A stretch of 64,000 bases of DNA from Neomoorella thermoacetica (lineage in GTDB: Bacteria; Bacillota; DSM-521; Neomoorellales; Neomoorellaceae): contig NZ_MDDC01000005.1 of the NCBI RefSeq assembly GCF_001875325.1, forward strand, positions 86,835 through 150,834, given 5' to 3'. Position 1 is the first letter of the stretch, and the number at the start of each line of letters is the position of its first letter. Under the pieces are notes generated by a model. That model was not told where the DNA came from. It did not search any database and saw only the letters and a program-made list of their open reading frames with translations. Made by a program: the position numbers and the translations under genes. Positions 1 to 7,895 of the stretch are shown piece by piece.

Positions 1-583
1 CCATGCGGGGGCCGATGCCGAAGAGTTCCCTGACGGGGAGGGGCCACATCTTTGCGGGAACATCGGCGTAATCCAGGACGGTCAGGCCATCAGGCTTCTG
101 CATTTCAGCGGCCATCTTGGCCAGGAGCTTAGAAGGCCCCAGGCCGACGCTGGTGGTAATCCCCACTTCCTCCCTGATCCTTTGCTTTAGCCGCCTGGCT
201 ACGGCCAGGGGCGAGCCGTGGAGATCCCGGCAGCCGCGGACATCCAGCCAGGCTTCGTCTATAGAGAAGGGCTCTACCAGGGGAGTAAAGTCCCGCATAA
301 TGCGTAAGATCCGGGTAGAAAACTCGATGTACAGGTCGTGACGGGGAGGGATAAAGACCCCGTGGGGGCAAAGGCCCCTGGCTTCCCGGACCGTCATGCC
401 GGTCTTGATGCCGTAACCCAGCTTGGCCTCATAGCTGGCTGCCAGGACAATACCGTGACGGGTAGTTTCCCGGCCGGCGACGATAACCGGGCGCCCGCGT
501 AAACCCGGGTCCAGGGCCTGATGTACGGAGGCAAAGAAACTGTTGGCATCGCACAGGAGAATGGGACAATCCCTCGACACCAT
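1..583 (-). CDS. dinB: Y-family DNA polymerase (DinB/Pol IV-like), N-terminal part, runs off the left edge
   Basis: The reverse-strand frame starts at ATG 583 with the Shine-Dalgarno GGGGTGAGG directly upstream, and encodes about 194 residues before the window ends. The N-terminus shows the Y-family palm motif CDANSFFASVH (metal-binding Asp) at about residues 11-21. SIDEAWLD, the second catalytic acidic motif, lies near residue 103, and GLGPSKLLAKMA follows near 142. Y-family enzymes are low-fidelity translesion polymerases. The promoter carries two LexA-like boxes, so SOS induction is likely. The little-finger domain is outside the window, so the subfamily (DinB versus UmuC/UvrX-like) cannot be fixed. 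Confidence 0.85.
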   Translation of the reverse strand, partial: MVSRDCPILLCDANSFFASVHQALDPGLRGRPVIVAGRETTRHGIVLAASYEAKLGYGIKTGMTVREARGLCPHGVFIPPRHDLYIEFSTRILRIMRDFTPLVEPFSIDEAWLDVRGCRDLHGSPLAVARRLKQRIREEVGITTSVGLGPSKLLAKMAAEMQKPDGLTVLDYADVPAKMWPLPVRELFGIGPRM

Positions 584-591
584 CCTCACCC

Positions 592-661
592 CGAACAAAT
601 GTTTGTTTATATTATACCCTCGCCAAGCACTCTGAACAAGGGATTGGCAAACAAATGTTTA
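592..661 (-). promoter_or_regulatory. SOS-type promoter of the Y-family polymerase with two LexA-like boxes
   Basis: Read on the minus strand, a -35 TTGTTC (634-639) and a -10 TATAAT (611-616) are spaced by 17 bp. A LexA/DinR-like box CGAACAAATGTTTG (592-605) lies just downstream of the -10. A second copy of the core, CAAACAAATGTTTA (648-661), lies just upstream of the -35. The Gram-positive LexA consensus is GAAC-N4-GTTC. Box 1 differs at one position; box 2 has weaker half-sites but an identical AAACAAATGTTT centre. Confidence 0.7.
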
Positions 662-850
662 CCGGTAATAATCGCCATCGCCGGGCCGAATAAGAGGCTG
701 GTAGTAGATGGCTTCCGCAACCCCCATCTACCTGTGGCCGTCCTGCTTCCCGCCTCCCGGGAGAACATCTGGGGTATGCCCGGGATTATGGCCTGGCGCC
801 AGCATACCGCATCCCATCGCGGTAAACAAGGGGAACATAAGCCCCGCTAT

Positions 851-885
851 AAAGAACCCGGCATGGACAATCTGCCGGGTTCTTT
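851..885. other. 13-bp inverted repeat in the 662-1117 intergenic stretch
   Basis: AAAGAACCCGGCA (851-863) pairs perfectly with TGCCGGGTTCTTT (873-885) around a 9-nt loop. No T-run follows on either strand, so it is not a classical intrinsic terminator. The rest of 662-1117 has no convincing gene; its apparent open frames lack ribosome-binding sites. Confidence 0.5.
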
Positions 886-1117
886 GACTTGAGTACCGCT
901 TCCCCGCGCCAGTATGGGCGTGTGGGTAGGCTTGCAGGGAAAATTATAAATAAAGCCGTTTTATCTTCACCTAATCCTCCTCTAACCCACTCCTTCCAGC
1001 CAGGCCAGGTTTATTTTTACTTGCCAGGAGCCACCATAAAGTTTATACAGTATGGTGGCTGTAATAAACATAAACAACCTTCGCCTGACCGCCAAAATCA
1101 CCCTGGGAGTAGAAGAG

Positions 1118-2842
1118 ATGCATCGTTTAAACACCCGCTTGATACCTGTAACAATAATTGCCTTCCTGCTTTACATTGCTCCATTTTTAAGTACGGCCCT
1201 GGCCGCCTCGCCGCCGGTGAAGCAAATAATTTTAACCCGGGGATCAACGGAGATCTGGGTTGACGGTGAAAAAGCAACCCTGCCCGCGGCCCCTTATGTT
1301 TCTGACGGCGTTCTCATGGTCCCCCTGAGGAGGCTGGCCGACGAACTAGGTCTTACGGTCCAATGGCAAGAAGGACCACCCCAGTCTATTGTCGTAAATT
1401 CCGGCAACCTGCGGGCGGAAATGTACCCGGGCACCTGGGTAGTCTTTCTTACGGGTTCAGACTACCGGGCCGTAATCCTTCCGGCCGAGGTCCAGCAAAA
1501 AGATGGCTTCATCTTTGTTCCCGCCGCTTTTTTCCAGGATGCCTTCCGGGTACCGCTGGCAGAAAGTAAAGGAGATAAGGGAGTTTACCTCCTGGGAAGC
1601 GATAATCAGCCGCCGGCTGCTTATTTTGACGTCCAGGAACCGGTGTATGCCGGGGAAGAAGTGAAGTACATAGACAAGAGTAGCGACGGCGACGGTGATG
1701 CAATTGTCGAACGCCAGTGGTTAAACAAGAAGAATATCTTCCCATCGCCCGGGGTTTATTCTGTTACCCTGAAAGTGAAGGACAGCCGTGGTAGCTGGAG
1801 CAAACCATATGTGCGGGAAATAAAGGTCCTGCCCCGGCCGGCCGCTGATGTTCCCCGGCCGGGAGAAATAGTAGAAAATATCATGGGCCAGGCCGAAAAT
1901 ACCCTCAAGCCTGTTAAGGAGGATAGTGGTCCCCGGTTGCTTTTTAGTGACGACCCGGAATATATAGAAAGGCCGGGTATCCTCTACCGGGATAAATTAA
2001 AGGGGGAAGGCAGGCTCTATTTCTGGCATGACGTTAACTGCCCGGGCTCGTTGAAGGTGTATGCCCTGGCCATAAATACCAGCCCCAGGGAAGCAGAGGT
2101 CAATATCCTTAAGGAAGGTTACGGTGGCCCCTCGAATAACGTATACCTTGTCGCCAGGACGGCCTTTACGGCTTACTACCATTCCCAGGAGCATCGAAGG
2201 TATACCCTCAAACCAGGGCAAATTTTGGTGCTCAATCCCGGCGCCCCTGAGGCGGTACGCTTTCAAGTGGTCCACGGCATTATCGACCTGAAAACCAGTG
2301 AAGAAATTACAGTGGCCTTTGTGGCCGTCCCGGCTACAGTAAATGTCCTGGAGGCCTACAGCCGGCTGGCGGTGCTTCCCCGGGACGGCGTGCACGTCCG
2401 GGGTACGTTTGCCGCGGCCGACAGGGACATGACCATCGACCTCCGGGGGGCAAAGACCGGTTCCATTTTCCTGGCTGACGGCAACGACGATAAGTATATG
2501 GCCGGGGTGGATGGGATTACCGGTTCACCGGTCTGGAACGCAGGTAATTACGGCATGCTCTACCGGCTGAAAATCCAATCAGATAAAAAAACAGGCGTTT
2601 ATTTAATCCCTGCCGGGGGCAGTTTTGGGGGCACCCTGATTTTTAACACCGGGGAGGTGCTGGCACCGTTAGAGGGCTTTATTTCCTCACCAGCCCAGGC
2701 TGTTTATCTGGGGACCACGGTCCCCCAGGGCATAACCGAGATGCTTTTTATGTCCCCCGGCGGTTCCTGCCTGCCGGTAAAGCTGTTGTTCAAGCCTCTT
2801 CACGATCCATCCATGCTAGAACTTATACCTGACATATGGTAA
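1118..2842 (+). CDS. Secreted protein with copper amine oxidase N-terminal-like domain and PKD-like domain
   Basis: The protein is 574 aa from ATG 1118, preceded by GGGAG 8 nt upstream. This start gives a clean signal peptide (MHRLNTRL, a hydrophobic stretch, then Ala-x-Ala near residue 27). Residues about 30-140 (VDGEKATLPAAPYVSDGVLMVPLRRLADELG) match the copper amine oxidase N-terminal-like repeat typical of Firmicute surface proteins. Residues about 165-250 resemble a PKD/immunoglobulin-like domain (YIDKSSDGDGD, PGVYSVTLKVKD). The C-terminal 300 residues are not recognised. An extracellular or cell-wall structural role is likely, and no catalytic site is evident. An upstream ATG at 1052 is in frame but would bury the signal peptide. 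Confidence 0.75.
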   Translation: MHRLNTRLIPVTIIAFLLYIAPFLSTALAASPPVKQIILTRGSTEIWVDGEKATLPAAPYVSDGVLMVPLRRLADELGLTVQWQEGPPQSIVVNSGNLRAEMYPGTWVVFLTGSDYRAVILPAEVQQKDGFIFVPAAFFQDAFRVPLAESKGDKGVYLLGSDNQPPAAYFDVQEPVYAGEEVKYIDKSSDGDGDAIVERQWLNKKNIFPSPGVYSVTLKVKDSRGSWSKPYVREIKVLPRPAADVPRPGEIVENIMGQAENTLKPVKEDSGPRLLFSDDPEYIERPGILYRDKLKGEGRLYFWHDVNCPGSLKVYALAINTSPREAEVNILKEGYGGPSNNVYLVARTAFTAYYHSQEHRRYTLKPGQILVLNPGAPEAVRFQVVHGIIDLKTSEEITVAFVAVPATVNVLEAYSRLAVLPRDGVHVRGTFAAADRDMTIDLRGAKTGSIFLADGNDDKYMAGVDGITGSPVWNAGNYGMLYRLKIQSDKKTGVYLIPAGGSFGGTLIFNTGEVLAPLEGFISSPAQAVYLGTTVPQGITEMLFMSPGGSCLPVKLLFKPLHDPSMLELIPDIW

Positions 2843-2885
2843 AACAAGCCGGTTACCGGGTTGCCCCCGGGCCGGCCTGTTTTTA
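2843..2885. terminator. Bidirectional intrinsic terminator between convergent genes
   Basis: ACAAGCCGG (2844-2852) pairs, with one mismatch, with CCGGCCTGT (2872-2880). A T-run follows on the plus strand and an A-run (T on the minus strand) precedes the stem. It separates the plus-strand secreted protein from the minus-strand carbonic anhydrase homologue. Confidence 0.7.
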
Positions 2886-3266
2886 TTCCGTCAATTCAAC
2901 AACATGGCCATCCAGGTAAAGGAAGACATGGTATACTCTCAGTTCCGGGTGGCGTTCTTTAAGTATCCTGGCAGCCAGTTCCATATCCTGGCGCTGGCGG
3001 GCCAGTTGTTCTTCGACTGGTAGGTCGCCCAGGTTGTAGGCGCCGCAGTCTTCATGGTGGATTAAATAAACTTCCTTAATGTGATGGAGCCGGTAAGAAT
3101 CCTCAACCAGGGTTAGTTTGCCTTCATTGAGAAAATTGCGGCTGGCGCCGGGAAGGGACAGGTAATCATACTTTCCGGCCAATCCCTTTTCCCGCAACCA
3201 ACCAGAGACAGCACCCTGGATGCGGAAATCCATACAGGTTAAAACACAGGCCTGACATTCAGCCAT
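2883..3266 (-). CDS. Beta-class carbonic anhydrase-like protein
   Basis: 127 aa with start ATG 3264-3266 behind the Shine-Dalgarno AGGTGAT. It carries the beta-carbonic anhydrase zinc signature: CMDFR (C11, D13, R15) and an H-x2-C pair in HHEDCGAY near residue 70. The protein is shorter than typical beta-enzymes (about 190-220 aa) and looks like a minimal version of the fold. Carbonic anhydrases interconvert CO2 and bicarbonate, which suits a CO2-fixing acetogen, but activity of this short form is inferred. Confidence 0.75.
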   Translation of the reverse strand: MAECQACVLTCMDFRIQGAVSGWLREKGLAGKYDYLSLPGASRNFLNEGKLTLVEDSYRLHHIKEVYLIHHEDCGAYNLGDLPVEEQLARQRQDMELAARILKERHPELRVYHVFLYLDGHVVELTE

Positions 3267-3376
3267 CTAGTATATCACCTCTGCTACCAATTATACCAGC
3301 TTTAAGTTATAGCCGCCATTATGTCCATAGATCTTGGCCGGGCGGCAGGACTTTTTTAACTTATATCGAATTCAGA

Positions 3377-3405
3377 CAGACATATTAAGGTGGAGTTATT
3401 ATAAA
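3377..3405 (+). promoter_or_regulatory. Weak candidate promoter in the 3267-3603 intergenic stretch
   Basis: CAGACA (3377-3382), a 17-bp spacer and TATAAA (3400-3405) could drive the riboswitch transcript about 190 nt downstream. The rest of the stretch holds only short hairpins, such as GGCCTG/CAGGCC near 3407-3426, and no supported gene. Confidence 0.3.
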
Positions 3406-3603
3406 GGCCTGCGTGATACCAGGCCATGGCACCGGTCGACTCATGAAGTCGTAAAACGTTCTTCGAGTTCCTTGTGCCCTGCAAATATCCTGCCAGGGAC
3501 AGTCACAGGTGCATTTTTATCTAACTCCAGGCAGGAATCAGGGGATAAAAAGAGAATATTTAAAGCAGGTATTAATTAACCAGCTTAATAAAGCCAGCCT
3601 TCA

Positions 3604-3710
3604 CTTCGTATATCCCCGGCAATAGGGACCGGGGGTTTCTACCAGGCAACCGCAAATTGCCCGGCTACGAAGGTATATCTTCGTTGCTACGCGCCGGTTG
3701 CCTGGTTTTT
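3604..3710 (+). ncRNA. Guanine-class purine riboswitch with overlapping intrinsic terminator
   Basis: P1 is CTTCGTA (3604-3610)/TACGAAG (3666-3672). P2 is CCCCGG (3614-3619)/CCGGGG (3629-3634), with loop AATAGGG matching the conserved L2. J2/3 is GTTTCTACC (3635-3643) and invariant. P3 is GGCAA/TTGCC with loop CCGCAAA matching L3. The ligand-reading base in J3/1 (GGCT) is C, as in guanine-type aptamers; the neighbouring conserved A is G here. The terminator stem ACCAGGCAACCG (3641-3652)/CGGTTGCCTGGT (3695-3706) plus a T-run uses J2/3 and P3 bases. P1's 3' strand can also pair with CTTCGT (3679-3684). Aptamer and terminator are therefore mutually exclusive, which predicts ligand-activated expression of the purine-catabolism genes downstream. 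Confidence 0.88.
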
Positions 3711-3736
3711 TATACGCTATAACGGGAGTGATCCAC

Positions 3737-5020
3737 ATGGGAGCGATCGGTGCTTCCCCCGCCAGGGGTGATGCCAGGGCCAAGGTCACCGGTGAGGCCA
3801 TCTACCCGGCTGATATCGTCTTCCCGGGCATGATTTACGGCCAGGCCATCCGCAGCCCCCACCCCCACGCCAGGATTGTCAATATCGACACCGCCGCGGC
3901 CCTGAAGGTACCCGGGGTCCTCTGCGTGCTTACCGCCCGGGATATTCCCGGGCACAACGGCCAGGGTGTTCTCTTCCAGGATATGCCGGTTCTCGCCCGG
4001 AATGAGGTACGCTCGGTTAACGACGTGGTAGCCCTGGTGGGGGCTACCACCCCGGCGGCGGCCCGGGAAGGGGCCGCCAGGATAAAGGTGGATTATGAGG
4101 AACTACCGGCCCTCCTGGACCCGGTGGCTGCCATGCAACCGGGCGCGCCCCGGGTCCATCCCGACCGGGAGAATATTATTTACCACCTGCCTGTCCGGAA
4201 GGGCGACGTGAAGGCCGGCTTCGCCGCCGCCGACGTTGTTGTGGAAAATACCTACCGCACCCAGTTCCTGGACCACGCCTTCCTCCAGCCGGAAGCCGCC
4301 GTGGCCCGGCTGGACGAGCGCGGCCACCTGGTAATCTATGTGGCCACCCAGTATGTCCACTGGGACCGGACGGAAGTAGCCCGGGTGCTGGGCTGGAACC
4401 AGGATCGCGTCCGCATTGTGGCTCCGGCCGTGGGCGGTGCCTTCGGCGGCCGGGAAGATATGACCCTGCAGACACTGGTGGCTTTACTGGCCGTGCATAC
4501 CCGCCGGCCGGCGAAAATGGTTCTCAGCAGGGAAGAGTCCTTCTTCGCCCACAGCAAGCGGCATCCTATGATCATGCGCTATAAGACCGGGGCTACGCGC
4601 GAGGGAAAATTAACGGCCCTCGAAGCCGAAATTATCGGCGACAGCGGCGCCTATTGTTCCTGGGCTCCCAATGTACTGCGTAAGGCGGCCATCCATGCCA
4701 CCGGGCCTTATGTCATCCCCAACGTCAAGATCGATGCCTATGCCGTCTACACTAACAACCCATTTACCGGGGCTATGCGCGGCTTTGGCGCCACCCAGCC
4801 GCCCCTGGCTTATGAAAGCCAGATGGACGAACTGGCTGCACGGCTGGGCATCCACCCCTTTACCATCCGCTGGCTCAACGCCTTTCGCCAGGGGGATGTG
4901 ACCGCTACCGGCCAGGTCCTGGAAAGTAGCGTCGGCCTTACGGAAACTATGCTCCAGGCAGCTCGCGCCGCCGGCTGGTCTCCTGACGAATTAATACCGG
5001 GAGGGATGCAGGATGAGTAA
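3737..5020 (+). CDS. Xanthine dehydrogenase-family molybdenum hydroxylase, molybdopterin subunit, N-terminal half (large Mo subunit)
   Basis: 427 aa from ATG 3737, with GGGAGTG 8 nt upstream. It has the a/b hammerhead domain (GDARAKVTGEAIYPAD) followed by the first molybdopterin-binding domain. The motif GGAFGGRED near residue 237 places a Glu at the position of bovine xanthine oxidase Glu802, and GAMRGFGATQP places an Arg at the Arg880 position; both contact purines. In most relatives this subunit is one chain of about 770 aa. Here it ends early and overlaps the next gene by 8 nt, so the holo-subunit is encoded by two ORFs, as in NdhL/NdhM of Eubacterium barkeri nicotinate dehydrogenase. The riboswitch upstream favours a purine substrate. 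No FAD or 2Fe-2S subunit gene lies in this window. Confidence 0.88.
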   Translation: MGAIGASPARGDARAKVTGEAIYPADIVFPGMIYGQAIRSPHPHARIVNIDTAAALKVPGVLCVLTARDIPGHNGQGVLFQDMPVLARNEVRSVNDVVALVGATTPAAAREGAARIKVDYEELPALLDPVAAMQPGAPRVHPDRENIIYHLPVRKGDVKAGFAAADVVVENTYRTQFLDHAFLQPEAAVARLDERGHLVIYVATQYVHWDRTEVARVLGWNQDRVRIVAPAVGGAFGGREDMTLQTLVALLAVHTRRPAKMVLSREESFFAHSKRHPMIMRYKTGATREGKLTALEAEIIGDSGAYCSWAPNVLRKAAIHATGPYVIPNVKIDAYAVYTNNPFTGAMRGFGATQPPLAYESQMDELAARLGIHPFTIRWLNAFRQGDVTATGQVLESSVGLTETMLQAARAAGWSPDELIPGGMQDE

Positions 5021-6017
5021 AAAACGCGGCACCGGCATGGCCTGTTGTTTCTACGGCACCGGCTACGGCAACGGGTTTCCCGATGTTTCCACGGCCAACG
5101 TAGAAATTCACGATGATGGTTCGGCCACCGTCCACACCGGGGCGGTTGACTGCGGCCAGGGCTCCAATACCATCCTGGCCCAGATCGCCGCTGAGGAACT
5201 AGGTATCCCTTACAACTGGGTAACGGTGGTCAGCGCCGACACCGACACCACCCCCGATGCCGGCACTACCGCGGCCACCCGCCAGACCTATGCCTCCGGT
5301 AACGCCGTCCAGATGGCCTGCCGCCAGGCCCGGGAAACCCTTTTTGAGTACACCCGCAGCCTCTTAGGAGTCAACACCATCGCCGGCCTGGTGGCCAGGG
5401 AAGGAGTTATCTACGTTAAGGGCTACCCGGAAAAGTATATAACCTATCCCGAAGCAGCCGCCCGGGCCCGCCTGGCCGGATGCCGGCTGGTAGGGCAGGG
5501 AACCTTCGTCACCCATACCACAGCCGTCGACCGGGAGACCGGCCAGGGTGCTCCCTACTGGCCCTATGCCTTCGGTACCCAGATCGCTGAAGTGGAAGTG
5601 GATACAGAAACAGGGGAGGTACGGGTTCTAAAGCTCGTCGCCGCCCATGACGTAGGCCGGGCCGTCAACCGTCAGGGGGTGGAGGGACAGATTGCAGGCG
5701 GCATCGGCCAGGGCGTAGGTATGGCCCTGATGGAAAAGGTACACCTGAAACAGGGGCGAATTATCAACAATTCCTTTTCCACCTATCTAATACCCACTAC
5801 CCTGGATATGCCGGAGGTGCAGCCTTTAATCGTGGAATCCTATGAACCGACCGGCCCCTACGGTGCCAAAGGGGTGGGAGAACCGGCCACCATCCCAACA
5901 GTTCCGGCCATTATTAACGCTATCTACGACGCTATTGGCGTCCGCATTACTGAGCTACCGGCTACACCGGAAAAAATTTTGGCCGCCTTGCGGGCAAAAG
6001 AAGGAGAGAAGCAATGA
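5013..6017 (+). CDS. Xanthine dehydrogenase-family molybdenum hydroxylase, molybdopterin subunit, C-terminal half (medium Mo subunit)
   Basis: 334 aa, translationally coupled to the preceding gene. It carries the second molybdopterin-binding domain: GAVDCGQGSNTILAQIAAEELG near residue 42 and the family motif GAKGVGEPATIPTVPAI near residue 290. The Glu of GVGEPA is the general base in this family (bovine Glu1261). With the upstream gene it forms a complete Mo-cofactor site for hydroxylating a heterocycle such as xanthine or hypoxanthine. It overlaps the following amidohydrolase start by 4 nt, so all three genes form one operon under the riboswitch. A nicotinate-type substrate cannot be excluded. 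Confidence 0.87.
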   Translation: MSKKRGTGMACCFYGTGYGNGFPDVSTANVEIHDDGSATVHTGAVDCGQGSNTILAQIAAEELGIPYNWVTVVSADTDTTPDAGTTAATRQTYASGNAVQMACRQARETLFEYTRSLLGVNTIAGLVAREGVIYVKGYPEKYITYPEAAARARLAGCRLVGQGTFVTHTTAVDRETGQGAPYWPYAFGTQIAEVEVDTETGEVRVLKLVAAHDVGRAVNRQGVEGQIAGGIGQGVGMALMEKVHLKQGRIINNSFSTYLIPTTLDMPEVQPLIVESYEPTGPYGAKGVGEPATIPTVPAIINAIYDAIGVRITELPATPEKILAALRAKEGEKQ

Positions 6018-7339
6018 GTATTTTAATCAAGAATGGCACTCTGGTCACCATGAACCCCCAGCGGGAGGTGTTTCAGGGTAACATCTATATTGAAGGCGAC
6101 CGCATCGCCGCCATCGGCCAGACGCCGGCCACCGCCGACCGGATCATCGGGGCTAAGGGCCAGCTAGTCATCCCCGGCCTCATCCAGCCCCATATCCACC
6201 TCTGCCAGACCCTCTTCCGCGGCCGCGCCGACGACCTGGAACTCCTGGACTGGTTGCGCCTGCGCATCTGGCCCCTGGAGGGTGCCCACGACCCCGAGTC
6301 CCTTTATTACTCTGCCCTCCTCGGCATAGGTGAACTCTTCCTTAGCGGGACCACTACCATCGTGGATATGGAAACCGTCCACCATACAGAGGCAGCCATC
6401 GAAGCCATCGCCCAGAGCGGCATCCGGGCCATCACCGGCAAAGTGATGATGGACTTTGGCGAAGACGTTCCTGAGACCCTCAGGGAAACCACGGAAGCAT
6501 CCCTGCAGGAGAGCGTCGAACTACTGGAGAAGTGGCACGGGCACGATAATGGCCGTATCCAGTACGCCTTCGAGCCCCGCTTTGTGGTCTCTTGTACCGA
6601 GGAATTATTATTAAAGGTCCGGGATCTCGCCCGCAAGTACGGTGTTAAAATCCATACCCACGCCTCGGAAAACCGGGGCGAATGCGCTCTGGTGGAAAAG
6701 CTCCATCACCGGCGCAACGTCCTCTACCTGGACGATATCGGCCTCACCGGCCCCGGCCTCATCCTGGTCCACTGTATCTGGCTTGATGAAGAAGAGAAAG
6801 ATATCCTGGCCCGCACCGGTACTAAAGTGGTCCATTGCCCTTCCTCTAACTTAAAGATGGCTTCCGGCATCTGCCCGGTACCGGATCTTTTGAGCCGGGG
6901 GACGGTGGTTTCCCTGGCCGCCGATGGCGCGCCCTGCAATAACAACCTGGACGCTTTCATGGAAATGCGGCTGGCGGCGCTAATCCAGAAACCTGTCTAC
7001 GGCCCTACGTCCATGCCGGCGCCTGTGGTCTTTGAAATGGCCACCCTGGGCGGGGCCCGGGCCATGGGAATGGAAAAGGAAATCGGCAGCCTGGAAGTAG
7101 GGAAGAAGGCCGACCTGGCCCTGGTCTCCCTGGATGGCCTCCATACCCGGCCGGAAGACGACGTCAACGTCTACACCCAGCTGGTCTACCAGGCTAAAGG
7201 CTCGGACGTCACCCTGACCATGGTCGACGGCAAAATCGTCATGGAGAAGGGCGAATTGCAGACCATAGACGTCGATGAAGTCCGGCGGGAGGCCAACAAG
7301 GCTGTCCGGCGCGTCGCCCACAGGGCCGGGATGGCTTAG
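6014..7339 (+). CDS. Amidohydrolase-superfamily purine or deoxyadenosine deaminase-like enzyme
   Basis: 441 aa, ATG overlapping the previous stop. Metal-site motifs of the aminohydrolase family are present: HIH in IQPHIHL near residue 61, HTHASEN near 215, LVHC near 251 and ADGAPCNNNLD near 305. The segment TLFRGRADDLELLDWLRLRIWPLE is typical of the SsnA/TrzA/MtaD branch, which includes 5'-deoxyadenosine, methylthioadenosine and S-adenosylhomocysteine deaminases. Co-transcription with a xanthine dehydrogenase-type enzyme under a guanine-class riboswitch suggests a purine base deaminase (e.g. guanine to xanthine). The sequence alone does not decide between a base and a nucleoside substrate. 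Confidence 0.8.
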   Translation: MSILIKNGTLVTMNPQREVFQGNIYIEGDRIAAIGQTPATADRIIGAKGQLVIPGLIQPHIHLCQTLFRGRADDLELLDWLRLRIWPLEGAHDPESLYYSALLGIGELFLSGTTTIVDMETVHHTEAAIEAIAQSGIRAITGKVMMDFGEDVPETLRETTEASLQESVELLEKWHGHDNGRIQYAFEPRFVVSCTEELLLKVRDLARKYGVKIHTHASENRGECALVEKLHHRRNVLYLDDIGLTGPGLILVHCIWLDEEEKDILARTGTKVVHCPSSNLKMASGICPVPDLLSRGTVVSLAADGAPCNNNLDAFMEMRLAALIQKPVYGPTSMPAPVVFEMATLGGARAMGMEKEIGSLEVGKKADLALVSLDGLHTRPEDDVNVYTQLVYQAKGSDVTLTMVDGKIVMEKGELQTIDVDEVRREANKAVRRVAHRAGMA

Positions 7340-7374
7340 CTTTTTTAATACATCTATAAACCGAATTATACCCC

Positions 7375-7403
7375 TGGACATCCTGCCCGGGTTGTGATAT
7401 AAT
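7375..7403 (+). promoter_or_regulatory. Promoter of the cobalamin-riboswitch transcript
   Basis: -35 TGGACA (7375-7380), a 17-bp spacer and -10 TATAAT (7398-7403). It lies about 20 nt before the riboswitch aptamer, in the right place to start the cbi transcript. Confidence 0.65.
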
Positions 7404-7421
7404 AACATCAAAGTTTATATA

Positions 7422-7563
7422 CTCCAGGCAAATACGGGAAGTCAGTGCGAATCTGACACGGTCCCGCCACTGTGAGGGGGAGCAGGCACCATAAGCCACT
7501 GGGTAAAACCTGGGAAGGCGGTGCCAAAGCAGTGATCCCGAGTCAGGAGACCGGTTGCCTGAT
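7422..7563 (+). ncRNA. Cobalamin (adenosylcobalamin) riboswitch
   Basis: The conserved core is present in order: GGGAAGTCAGTGCGAATCTG (7436-7455), CGGTCCCGCCACTGTGA (7458-7474), GCCACTGGG, CTGGGAAGGCGG and the B12 box GAGTCAGGAGACC (7540-7552). The ends pair as P1 (CAGGCAA 7425-7431/TTGCCTG 7555-7561). It precedes cbiJ and the cobalt transporter cbiMNQO, the usual targets. Binding of coenzyme B12 normally represses, here probably through the terminator that follows. Confidence 0.95.
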
Positions 7564-7614
7564 AACCCTGACCCCTACGCCGGATAGGGGGTGGTTGGCC
7601 AGTAATGGCGAGCA

Positions 7615-7650
7615 AACCCTCTGCTTTGGGTAGGAGCAGGGGGTTTTTAA
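7615..7650 (+). terminator. Riboswitch-associated intrinsic terminator
   Basis: AACCCTCTGCT (7615-7625) pairs with AGCAGGGGGTT (7635-7645), followed by TTTTT. It sits about 50 nt after the cobalamin aptamer and is the likely expression platform. Confidence 0.8.
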
Positions 7651-7862
7651 ATTGCATACAGAATGGGTGCGCGGTCTCGAGTAGACCGGGCTTAAATTCA
7701 GCCGCCGGCAGGGGAGAGGTGGAGCAAAACGCCGTCTGGAAGCGGGGACTTGCAGTCGCCGATGATGCCCGGCCAACAGGCTAGCCTGTCTGAATTCCAC
7801 CAGGGGCAAACCCGGGGGGGTGATGTGTTTAGGCATGCCTGTTTGACGGCAGTACCGTTCGC
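7651..7862 (+). ncRNA. Unassigned structured leader between two terminators
   Basis: About 210 nt separate the B12-linked terminator from a second one just before cbiJ. The stretch has no gene but many nested helices: CGGTCT/AGACCG, GGCT/AGCC, GACT/AGTC and the perfect palindrome ACAGGCTAGCCTGT. A closing stem GGTGGA/TCCACC spans about 80 nt (roughly 7719-7801). It lacks the B12 box and the GCCACTG core, so it is not a second standard cobalamin aptamer. A metal- or cofactor-sensing element is possible, but I recognise no known class. Confidence 0.45.
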
Positions 7863-7895
7863 TCCCCGGCATTATTGCCGGGGATTTTAGTTTTT
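7863..7895 (+). terminator. Second intrinsic terminator ahead of cbiJ
   Basis: CCCCGGC (7864-7870) pairs with GCCGGGG (7877-7883) around ATTATT, followed by ATTTTAGTTTTT. It ends about 20 nt before the cbiJ start, so read-through must be controlled a second time. Confidence 0.75.

Noticed and set aside
521..892. Open frame of 123 codons on the plus strand after the polymerase gene
   Set aside because: It overlaps the polymerase start and promoter, has no ribosome-binding site, and its protein is not recognisable.
889..1263. Open frame of 124 codons overlapping the start of the secreted protein gene
   Set aside because: Different frame from a gene with a clear signal peptide and domains; no ribosome-binding site.
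7651..7862. A second cobalamin riboswitch
   Set aside because: The B12 box and the GCCACTG core are missing; kept only as an unassigned structured leader.
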